Origin: Rhizobium sp.
Lineage (GTDB): Bacteria > Pseudomonadota > Alphaproteobacteria > Rhizobiales > Rhizobiaceae
Assembly: GCA_027533385.1 (NCBI GenBank)
Contig: JAPZUE010000025.1
Location: 283,143-347,142, forward strand
Length of the DNA: 64,000 nt
Direction: 5' to 3'
Position numbers and translations under genes: made by a program. The notes under the pieces are model-generated. The model saw only the letters and a list, made by a program, of their open reading frames with translations. It made no database searches and had not been told where the DNA came from. This document shows, piece by piece, positions 1 through 7,344 of this stretch (the first letter of the stretch is position 1; every line of letters starts with the position of its first letter).

Positions 1-2042
1 CGCAGAACGAAGGTGTCGTTGCCGCCGTCGCCATAGAGCTGGTCGAGGCCAAGTCCACCCTCGATGGTGTCGTTGCCCTCCATGCCGTGGATCTTGTTGG
101 CCCCGTCATTGCCCTTGAGGACGTTTGCGAGCTCATTGCCCGTGGCATCCCGGTTGAGCGTGCCTGAAAGCGTCAGGTTTTCGAGATTGGCACCGAGCAC
201 GTAGGTCAGCGAACTGACGACCGTATCGATGCCCTCGTTGGCAAGCTCGGTGACGACGTCACTGGTGTGATCGACGACATAGGTGTCGTCGCCCTTGCCG
301 CCGATGAGCTGATCGGCGCCGGCCATGCCGTCAAGGCGGTTGTCGCCGTCATTGCCGATCAGAACGTTGGCGGCGCTGTTGCCTGTGGCGTTCAGATCGT
401 CGGAACCCAGCAGGACAAGCTTTTCCACCTGGGTGGCGAGCGTGTAGCTGACACTGGAATAGACCGTGTCATAGCCGCCGGCACCAAGATTGTCCTTTTC
501 AACGATGGTATCGCCGACATCGTCGACGAAATAGGTGTCGTTGCCGTCGCCGCCCTGCATGGTATCGGCGCCGAGACCGCCATCGAGGATATCCGCGCCG
601 CCAAGACCTTCCAGTTCGTTGGCAACCGCATTGCCGACGATTTCGTTGTCGAGGCCGTTGCCGGTGCCACGGATCGCGTTGCCGATCAGCAGGAGATCCT
701 CGACATTGGCGGCCAGCGTGTGGTTGAGCGAGGCGATGACCGTGTCATTGCCGCCATTGGCCTGTTCGGTGACCGTGTCGCCCGAATGGTTGACGATGTA
801 GACATCGTCGCCGCCAAGGCCGGCGAAGGCATCTCCGCTGGCCGTGCCGTAGAAGATATCGGCCCCTTCGGTGGCCGAATGCGGCGGGATGAAGATGTCG
901 CCGCTGCGCTCGCCGGTCACCGTGTTGCCGTAGACGATGGTGCCGGAGGGATTGTCGGCGGTCGAATTGGTGAGTTCCTCGCGGATGCCGTATCGGCCGC
1001 GGATCGCGCCGTCGGAATAGATCGTGTTGCCGAAGATCTCGGTGCCTTCCGAGTAATAGATGCGCGGCGGGTCGACCGTGTCATCGACGCGCAGTCGGAT
1101 GTTGATCTCGTCATAGACGCCGTCGCCGGCCTGGGAGTTGTTGTAGATGGTGTTGCCGTTGATCGTGACGTTGGTCGCGCCTTCGATCCGGATGCCCTGG
1201 CGGTCGTTTCCGTAGATCAGCGCGCCGGTTACGGTGACGTTGTCCGACAGCTTGATCAGCAGGCCTTCGCGGTCGTTGCTGTAATATTCGCCGCCGATGA
1301 TGGTGATGCGTGTCGGCCAGTCGATGTCGTTCTGGCCCTCGGGGAAGATGTCGGCGCGCTGCGTGACGAGGCCGGCCCCGGCATTGTCGTAGGCCTTGTT
1401 GTTCTCCAAGACCACGTCTCTGCTGCTCGTGGTAACGTTGAAGCCGTGGCGGTCGTTGTTATAGGCGATGTTGTTGCGGTAGATGCCGCCGTCGACATAG
1501 TCGGCGACGAAACCGTCCTTGCCGTTGTCATGGGAGACGCAGTCTTCGACGACGAGGTTGTAGGTGATCTCGTGCGGATTGATGCCATAGGCGTTGCAGT
1601 TCATCACCTCGACGCCGCTGATGGTGATGTTCTGGTGGGTGATGCCGTCTTCATTGGTCTTGACGCCGGTGATGATGCCGGCCTGATGCTCGATGTTGTT
1701 GGCCCGGTTGCCGTCGATGGTGAAATCCTTCATCACGACATTGTCGACGCTCTCGTTGACGGGCGTGCGCACGATGCCGTTGATCCGGGCATCGAAATTG
1801 TCGACCAGCTTGAGCACCGTCTCGCCCATCCCGGCGCCCGTCAGCGTGACATTCGAGCGGACCTCGATGCAGCCTTCGGAGGGATTTGCGGGTTCGCCGC
1901 TGATGTAGAACGTACCTTCGGGGATGACGACCGTGCCGCCGCCGGCAAGGTAGGCGGCGTCGATGGCGGCCTGGATGGCGGCGCTGTCGTCGGTGTTGTC
2001 GTTGGCGGTGGCACCAAAATCCGTGACGTAGAATGTCGGCAT
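1..2042 (-). CDS. Secreted AlgE-type mannuronan C5-epimerase-like protein with RTX repeats (partial, cut by left edge)
   Basis: The reverse strand reads open from an ATG at 2042 to the window edge without a stop, giving at least 680 residues. Residues 1-390 form a right-handed beta-helix A-module very like Azotobacter AlgE epimerases: MPTFYVTDFGA start, GAGMGETVLKLVD, KDGFVADY, YNNDRHGFN. Residues from about 395 are glycine/aspartate-rich RTX calcium-binding repeats (GGDGNDTY, GGKGDDTY, GMEGNDTI) in units of roughly 110 residues. There is no N-terminal signal peptide, as expected for type I secretion, and a type I exporter is encoded at 24845-27918. It would convert mannuronate to guluronate in the exported polymer. 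The AlgE4 catalytic set is only partly kept: Tyr152 and His157 are present, but Lys117 aligns with His119 and Asp152 with Asn155 (YGINPHE). Activity is therefore uncertain, and the C-terminus is unseen. Confidence 0.88.
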   Translation of the reverse strand, partial: MPTFYVTDFGATANDNTDDSAAIQAAIDAAYLAGGGTVVIPEGTFYISGEPANPSEGCIEVRSNVTLTGAGMGETVLKLVDNFDARINGIVRTPVNESVDNVVMKDFTIDGNRANNIEHQAGIITGVKTNEDGITHQNITISGVEVMNCNAYGINPHEITYNLVVEDCVSHDNGKDGFVADYVDGGIYRNNIAYNNDRHGFNVTTSSRDVVLENNKAYDNAGAGLVTQRADIFPEGQNDIDWPTRITIIGGEYYSNDREGLLIKLSDNVTVTGALIYGNDRQGIRIEGATNVTINGNTIYNNSQAGDGVYDEINIRLRVDDTVDPPRIYYSEGTEIFGNTIYSDGAIRGRYGIREELTNSTADNPSGTIVYGNTVTGERSGDIFIPPHSATEGADIFYGTASGDAFAGLGGDDVYIVNHSGDTVTEQANGGNDTVIASLNHTLAANVEDLLLIGNAIRGTGNGLDNEIVGNAVANELEGLGGADILDGGLGADTMQGGDGNDTYFVDDVGDTIVEKDNLGAGGYDTVYSSVSYTLATQVEKLVLLGSDDLNATGNSAANVLIGNDGDNRLDGMAGADQLIGGKGDDTYVVDHTSDVVTELANEGIDTVVSSLTYVLGANLENLTLSGTLNRDATGNELANVLKGNDGANKIHGMEGNDTIEGGLGLDQLYGDGGNDTFVL

Positions 2043-2182
2043 CTTTTCCTCGATCCGCCCGCAGGCTGCTCCGTTGTTCCCCATGATGGTAAGGGGCGGA
2101 CGATCGGAAGGATATAAACGCAGATCAACGAAGGGCTGATTTAGTTCGATTCAGTCGAGTTAATCTTCGGCCCGTGCCGACA
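2043..2182. other. Intergenic region upstream of the RTX epimerase
   Basis: These 140 bases separate the PL5 lyase stop from the epimerase start. They probably carry the epimerase promoter, but no convincing -35/-10 pair or terminator was recognised. Confidence 0.3.
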
Positions 2183-3187
2183 TTACATAGGATTTACGTC
2201 AGATGTCGTTTCCAGGTCTTGTGTGCCTGGCGGCGGGGTTCTGCCGGCTGCCAGATGGCTGCGGGAGGGTGTCCGCTGGGCAAGACCCGTGTGCTGCGTG
2301 AAGACATGGGCACTTTCACCCCCGCGCGATACCAGCGCATGCAGTCGGTCGAGGCGATCGCTGCAGTCCAGGTCCGCCTTGCCGCGGCGTGCGGCCTGAT
2401 AGGCGAGGCGATTGAGGGCGCCATAGGCATAGAGGTGGTATTCGTAGGCTCGGTCTGCCCGGGCAAGCTCGAGCGGCAGGAAACCGCCTTCGTCGATCTG
2501 GCAGGCGCCGATGGCAAAACTTGCCTCCGACCAGGTCTGCATGGCGCGGTCGCCGAGGATATCGCCGATGTCGGCGACCGCTGCGCCGGCCCAGTAGCGA
2601 TGATTGTTGCGGCGCGATACGGGGCCTGCTTTCCAGTCGTAATAGGCCATGGTCTGCCGAGCGAGGGTCGAGAGCCAGGTGCGGATCTTTCCTTCGTCTT
2701 CAAGGCTTTCTCCGCGCGCCTGAAGAGCGATCACGATCGCGGCAATCTCGCCTGTGAAGCGGTCGCGGGTCAGACTGGCATCGGATGTCGTCATCTCTGT
2801 CAGGGCGCCGGCGTCTGCCCATTGGCGGAGGGCAAGGATCGCGCAATGGCTCGAATTCCTCATGTCTCCGGTCTCTTCTCGTACCAGCGCATGGACCTGG
2901 CTGATGGCCTGGATGACCGGAGCCAGGGTCTCGGCACGACGCTGTCTGGCCGGCTCATCGATCACCGATCGGGAGGCGATCGACTGGTCGTATTTCGACT
3001 GGGTCGCCAGACGGCGCGGCAGATCGGGGACGGGCTGGCAGACCTGCTGCGTCGTGCCGCTCGAAGACGGCTTGCCTTGCCGAGGCTCCGAAGCTAGCGC
3101 GTACGAGGTCGTCGATACACAAGTCGCCATGATCATGGCGACGGCCACCATGGCACCCGACCGGAATGAACTGCCTCTTGCCAACAT
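2183..3187 (-). CDS. Periplasmic PL5 alginate lyase (AlgL-like), paralogue 1
   Basis: A 334-residue protein with an N-terminal signal peptide (hydrophobic stretch to about residue 33). The core matches polysaccharide lyase family 5: NNHRYWAG at 194-201, then a region with Arg243 and Tyr250. The His196-Arg (+47) and His196-Tyr (+54) spacings equal those of Sphingomonas A1-III (H192/R239/Y246) and Pseudomonas AlgL (H202/R249/Y256), so the catalytic set appears intact. It should cleave mannuronate-rich chains in the periplasm by beta-elimination. After about residue 290 the tail stops resembling AlgL and is proline/arginine-rich, so a short or damaged C-terminus is possible. The start codon lies inside an 11-bp inverted repeat. 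It lies between the Sel1 gene and the secreted epimerase, on the same strand. Confidence 0.82.
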   Translation of the reverse strand: MLARGSSFRSGAMVAVAMIMATCVSTTSYALASEPRQGKPSSSGTTQQVCQPVPDLPRRLATQSKYDQSIASRSVIDEPARQRRAETLAPVIQAISQVHALVREETGDMRNSSHCAILALRQWADAGALTEMTTSDASLTRDRFTGEIAAIVIALQARGESLEDEGKIRTWLSTLARQTMAYYDWKAGPVSRRNNHRYWAGAAVADIGDILGDRAMQTWSEASFAIGACQIDEGGFLPLELARADRAYEYHLYAYGALNRLAYQAARRGKADLDCSDRLDRLHALVSRGGESAHVFTQHTGLAQRTPSRSHLAAGRTPPPGTQDLETTSDVNPM

Positions 3188-3214
3188 GAAACTCCAAGAA
3201 GAATTTCATGTTGG
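3181..3214 (-). promoter_or_regulatory. Inverted repeat over the ribosome-binding site and start codon of the PL5 lyase
   Basis: CCAACATGAAA at 3181-3191 is the exact reverse complement of TTTCATGTTGG at 3204-3214, with a 12-base spacer. In the mRNA the lyase AUG (3187-3185) would sit in the 3' arm and the GGAG Shine-Dalgarno in the loop. The hairpin could limit initiation. This is a structural inference only. Confidence 0.45.
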
Positions 3215-3291
3215 TGTAGTGGAAAAGACCTAAGCTCCGTTTAACTGCGCCGGAAGAAAGCAACATAGTTGACGATCAACTACCGCAAGCG

Positions 3292-4545
3292 TCAATTTTT
3301 CGCTGTGGTCACGATCAAACGGGCGTCTGCCACCGTGATCTCGCCAAACTGCTTGGCCGCCATGGCGGCCATTTCGTTGCCGCTTGCGGCGGAAAGGGCG
3401 AGGTAGGCGCGCGCCAGTTCATGCTTGCCTGCGTTTTCGGCATCGCCGAGCAGGATCATGGCGAGACGATACTGGGTTTCGGAGTCGCCCGACCGTGCAG
3501 CCTGTTCGAGATAGGTGAGGCCCTTTTCCCGGTTTTCCGGTGCTGCGGGCGCGCTGAAGAGCAGATGTGTGCCGAGCGCGACCGCTGCTGGCACGACGCC
3601 TTGTTTTGCCTTTTCTTCCAGCCGGGCGAGGATTTCTGCGGAAAGCGGTGCGGGTGCATTGGTCAGCAGGCGGCCGAGCGCCTCATAGGCCTTGGTTGGA
3701 TCGCTTTCGGCAGCCTTGAGATAAAGGTCACTGGCGGCAACGAGATCCTCGGATCTGCCGGTGGCTTCCATCTGGCGTGCGAGGATCAGTGCGGCCTTGT
3801 CATTGCCCTTCTCTGCCAGCGGTTTCAGCCACTCGGCCAGGCGTTCCTCGCCGCCGGGCATGCTTTTGGCGAGGTCGCGATAGACACTGGCGGCGTTGAG
3901 GGTGGCTGCGGGATCGAGCGCAACGGCGCGTTCCAGCCAGTAGAGGGCAACGTCCGGCTCTTCGCGTCCCGGCTGCATGAGGGCCTTGCTGATTTCCAGC
4001 ATCTTGCGGCTGCGCTGGTCGGCCGGCACCTTGGCGAGCAACTGATTGGCCCGCTTGGTGCTGCGCTGGACGCCCCAGCCGAGCGCATAGGCCAGCGCGC
4101 CGTTCTTCGAGGCGCCGACATTGCCGTCCAAGCCGCCCCTGGCATACCAGGTCGCCGCTTCCTTGGGCCGCTTCGGACCTCCGATGCCGTATTGCAGCAT
4201 GATGCCATAGGCGTTTGCGGCGGAACTCGAGCCACGCAGGGCCTCGGCGCGGATCAGTGGTCGTATCTGAGCCGCCGACTTGAACGAGCGGGGGCCGATC
4301 TTGACGATCGCCTTGGCGACTTCGCGGACGGCGACGCGATTGCCTCTGAGGGCTCCGGGCAGGTTGTTGCGCAGCTGCGTCTCGGCACCGGCCGCCAGCG
4401 CCGGCGATGGCAGGGCGGGTCCAAGGGCCAGGACGGCAACCAGCAGCGAGACGGCAAGGCGTCTTGTCCAGGCGGAGAGGCGTGGCCAGGCCGCCCGTGG
4501 GCCAGGCTTATCCATGGTGGCGGGAACGTTACTCGACATAGCCAT
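3292..4545 (-). CDS. Periplasmic Sel1/TPR repeat protein (AlgK-like), small member
   Basis: A 417-residue protein with a signal sequence (LLVAVLALGPALPSPALA) and then Sel1-type helical repeats, for example AANAYGIMLQYGIGG, ALAYALGWGV and ETQYRLAMILLGDAENAG. No lipobox cysteine is seen, unlike Pseudomonas AlgK, which is a lipoprotein. It overlaps the end of the upstream Sel1 gene by 17 bases, so it is the last gene of the algD operon as visible here. Sel1/TPR proteins act as protein-interaction scaffolds; in the alginate setting AlgK links the periplasmic machinery to the porin. A scaffold role is inferred from context. Confidence 0.7.
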   Translation of the reverse strand: MAMSSNVPATMDKPGPRAAWPRLSAWTRRLAVSLLVAVLALGPALPSPALAAGAETQLRNNLPGALRGNRVAVREVAKAIVKIGPRSFKSAAQIRPLIRAEALRGSSSAANAYGIMLQYGIGGPKRPKEAATWYARGGLDGNVGASKNGALAYALGWGVQRSTKRANQLLAKVPADQRSRKMLEISKALMQPGREEPDVALYWLERAVALDPAATLNAASVYRDLAKSMPGGEERLAEWLKPLAEKGNDKAALILARQMEATGRSEDLVAASDLYLKAAESDPTKAYEALGRLLTNAPAPLSAEILARLEEKAKQGVVPAAVALGTHLLFSAPAAPENREKGLTYLEQAARSGDSETQYRLAMILLGDAENAGKHELARAYLALSAASGNEMAAMAAKQFGEITVADARLIVTTAKN

Positions 4546-7306
4546 TTTTCAGCGCCTTTTCGTGCCAGGATTTTGCCGATTGCGGATCCGACGTGACGCC
4601 GAAGCCGAGATCGAGGGCGATTGCATATTGGAACATGGCCTCCGGATCGCCCTGTTCGGCGGCAAGCCGCGTCCAGTCCGTGCTCTTGGCGGCCGAGACA
4701 CGTCCATCGATGCCGGCGGCATGGAAACGCGCGAGGATCTTCATTGCGGCGACATCCTTCTTGCCGGCCGCCTCTTCGAGAAGCCGAAGTCCCTCGCTCT
4801 GGCTGTCATCGCCGCGGGTTGCGAGCAACATGCCGACGCTGCGCAGGGCAGAGGGATTGCCGGTTTCCGCGACCGCCTTCAGGGCATCGAGCGCGTCGCG
4901 CGCCGTTCCGCCCTCGGCCAGGCGGGCGAGTTCGGGAATGGCGGATTGCTCGCCGATCAGGGCTGCCTCGCGATACCACCGGATGGCCGCGCCACGCTCC
5001 TTTCCGAGCCGGCCGCTTTCCTGCAGGCGTGCAAGGGTCAGGGCCGCCTTGCCGTTGCCCCTGGCGGCGGCTCCTTCCAGCAGGCGGGCCGCACGCCGAG
5101 CGTCATCCGGGGTGGATGGCGACAGCGAGAGGATCGCCTGGGCGAGCGCCAGACGCTGGCGGGGGGCGTGGGCGACAATGGCTTCGGCGTCGTTGAGCGT
5201 TTCGGATGCACGGGGTTCCTCGCCCAGCAGTCGATGGATGCGGCTCTTCTGCGCGAGTGCATCGATTTCGCAGAGAAGCGTTGCATCGAGTGCTTTGGCC
5301 ACCTGCGCAAGGCGCGTCGGGTCATCGCCCAGTTCTGCCAGGGCTTCTGCATTGCCGCGTTCGGCAGCGTTGATGAGCCAGGGTTCGGCTTGCGGCGCTG
5401 TCGCCGGGTCCGCAGCCTTGAGCCGCGCAAGCAGCATCATGGCGCCGGGATGTCCGGCGGTCGCTGCCCTTTCCAGGCGTTGCACCGTATCGGCTTTCGG
5501 TCCGTCCCCATCCAGTGCGAGACGGGCGATTTCAAGATCCGCTGCCGGGTCGAGGCTTTGCTTCAGTGTCGCGAGAAGCGCTGTGCTTTCGCCCTCATCA
5601 GGTCCGAGCTTGCCGTTGCGATAGGCCTGCACCAGCGCAAGGCGGCCGGAGACGACACCATCGCCCGGCGCGGCGGCGCCAGCAATCAGGGCACGCGAGG
5701 CTTTGGTGAGCCCGCCGGCTTCGGCGATCAGAGAGGCGGCTTGTTCGACCATGGCGACGCGATCTCCATGCGCCGCTGCGGCCTCGAACAGGGCGGCTGC
5801 CTTTTCGCGGTCTCCAGCCTCCAGGGCGCGGCGTGCCTGCTTGCGAATGGCCAGCGCGTTGCCATCGGCTGCGGTCTCGACGAGCCAGCGATCAGGATCA
5901 AGGCCCGATGCCGGACGGCACAGGGCGACATCGACGAGCGCGGCGCGCGCCAGCGCCGAGCCTCCGTCCGTCGCCTTGCGCAACATCGTCTCAGCCTCCT
6001 GCAGGCCTCCGCCCCATTTGAGGAGATAGCGGCCATAGAGCGCTTCGGCATCGGGTGTCTTGACCGCATGGATGCGCTGGTAGAGTTCGTTCGCCCTGGC
6101 TCGGTCGGGCGCAACACCTTGTCCGGTCAGGTAGCTGCCGGCGAGGATGTCGAGCGTGTAAATCGAGGTATCAGGCTTTTGCGCTGCGGGTTGCAGGATC
6201 GCCTGCATGCGGTCGAAATCGGCAATGCCGGTAAAGTCGCCGCGATAGTAGCGCGCGCCGAAGAGCACCGCGCTCGGGTCGGCATTGGCAATTCCGGCCT
6301 GCAGCAGGGGTTCGATGTCTTTGGTATCGGCGCCGGCGGTCAGCGACAGTTCGGCGCTCGCGGCATAGCCCGTCACCGAGCCTGCGGCGATCGCGTCCTG
6401 CCAGAGTTTTTGTGCCGCCTTGCTGTCGGCGGCCACGCCCTTGCCCTGCTGATAGGCGCGGGCGAGTTTCTCGAGGCCCGCGCGATGGCCGGCCTTTGCG
6501 GCGATTTCGAACCAGGCCACCGACAGGTGATCGGCATCCGGCAGGCCGCGGTCGATCAGGAATTGACCGATTTCAGCGGTCAGGCCGCAATCGCCGCGGC
6601 CAAGCGCCGTCTGGACATTGATTGTCGCGAGGTTGGCGAAATGCACTGCGGCACCCTCGAAGGGCTCGGCAAGCGTGCCGCCGGCATAGAGAGAGGCGAG
6701 TTCCATTGCAGCCATCGGCTCGCCGAAGCCGGCGGCGATGCCGAGATAGTGGGCAGCATCGGACAGGGGCAGTGAGGGAAGTTCCCCACGGGCGATCAGC
6801 CGTCCAAGGGTGAGGGCTGCATCGGTTTCCTGCGCGGATGTCGCCTCGATCAACAATTTTGCAGCACGCTCGCGGTCGACCGGGCCTGAACGCGGATCGA
6901 TGAGCAGGAGGGCCAGCCGCCGCTTTGCGCCAAGGCCCGTGGCGGCGTTGTCCGCGACGAGCTGTTCCAGGATGCGTCTGGCGAGGGGCAAGTCGCGCAC
7001 GACACCGGCCCCGCCATCGATCAGCCTGACCGCATCCGCAGATATGGTCTCTGCCGGCAGGTCTGGCAGCTTGCCGTTCCAGGACTGCCAGTCGGTGCTC
7101 AGCGGTGCCGGCTTGTCGGCCTTCCTGCAGATCTTGCCATAGCTCAGTTGCGGCGGAACCGAGGGCAGGGGTAAGCCTTGCAGACCGCTGCCGGCATTTG
7201 GATCTGCAAAGCCGTTGCTCGACGTTGAGACGAGCGCGACCATCACTGCAGCGAGCCTGCGAAGATGCTGATGTCTTGACCGGTTCATCTGTGCTTGCCG
7301 TGCCAT
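4529..7306 (-). CDS. Large periplasmic Sel1 repeat protein (AlgK-like), 925 residues
   Basis: A probable signal peptide (LAAVMVALVSTSSNGFA) is followed by about 850 residues of alpha-helical Sel1/TPR-like repeats (AALTLGRLIARGELP, GYAASAELSLTAGAD, AMFQYAIALDLGFGV). No enzymatic domain is visible. The start at 7306 has AGGA nine bases upstream; an alternative ATG lies at 7288. It is the middle of three consecutive Sel1 genes and sits 38 bases after the previous one. It is about twice the length of Pseudomonas AlgK. A role as an assembly scaffold or periplasmic conduit for the polymer is inferred from its operon position only. Confidence 0.7.
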   Translation of the reverse strand: MARQAQMNRSRHQHLRRLAAVMVALVSTSSNGFADPNAGSGLQGLPLPSVPPQLSYGKICRKADKPAPLSTDWQSWNGKLPDLPAETISADAVRLIDGGAGVVRDLPLARRILEQLVADNAATGLGAKRRLALLLIDPRSGPVDRERAAKLLIEATSAQETDAALTLGRLIARGELPSLPLSDAAHYLGIAAGFGEPMAAMELASLYAGGTLAEPFEGAAVHFANLATINVQTALGRGDCGLTAEIGQFLIDRGLPDADHLSVAWFEIAAKAGHRAGLEKLARAYQQGKGVAADSKAAQKLWQDAIAAGSVTGYAASAELSLTAGADTKDIEPLLQAGIANADPSAVLFGARYYRGDFTGIADFDRMQAILQPAAQKPDTSIYTLDILAGSYLTGQGVAPDRARANELYQRIHAVKTPDAEALYGRYLLKWGGGLQEAETMLRKATDGGSALARAALVDVALCRPASGLDPDRWLVETAADGNALAIRKQARRALEAGDREKAAALFEAAAAHGDRVAMVEQAASLIAEAGGLTKASRALIAGAAAPGDGVVSGRLALVQAYRNGKLGPDEGESTALLATLKQSLDPAADLEIARLALDGDGPKADTVQRLERAATAGHPGAMMLLARLKAADPATAPQAEPWLINAAERGNAEALAELGDDPTRLAQVAKALDATLLCEIDALAQKSRIHRLLGEEPRASETLNDAEAIVAHAPRQRLALAQAILSLSPSTPDDARRAARLLEGAAARGNGKAALTLARLQESGRLGKERGAAIRWYREAALIGEQSAIPELARLAEGGTARDALDALKAVAETGNPSALRSVGMLLATRGDDSQSEGLRLLEEAAGKKDVAAMKILARFHAAGIDGRVSAAKSTDWTRLAAEQGDPEAMFQYAIALDLGFGVTSDPQSAKSWHEKALKNGYVE

Positions 7307-7344
7307 GTTGCAGGGTCCTCGTATTGTCGTGCGTGTCGGTTGTC

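Noticed and set aside
267..2117. 616-residue plus-strand open frame
   Set aside because: Antisense to the RTX epimerase; its composition (Val/Asp/Ala-rich) is the mirror of the Gly/Asp repeats and it has no recognisable domain.
4280..6775. 831-residue plus-strand open frame
   Set aside because: Antisense to the Sel1 genes in GC-rich DNA; the minus-strand frames have signal peptides, repeats and operon overlaps.
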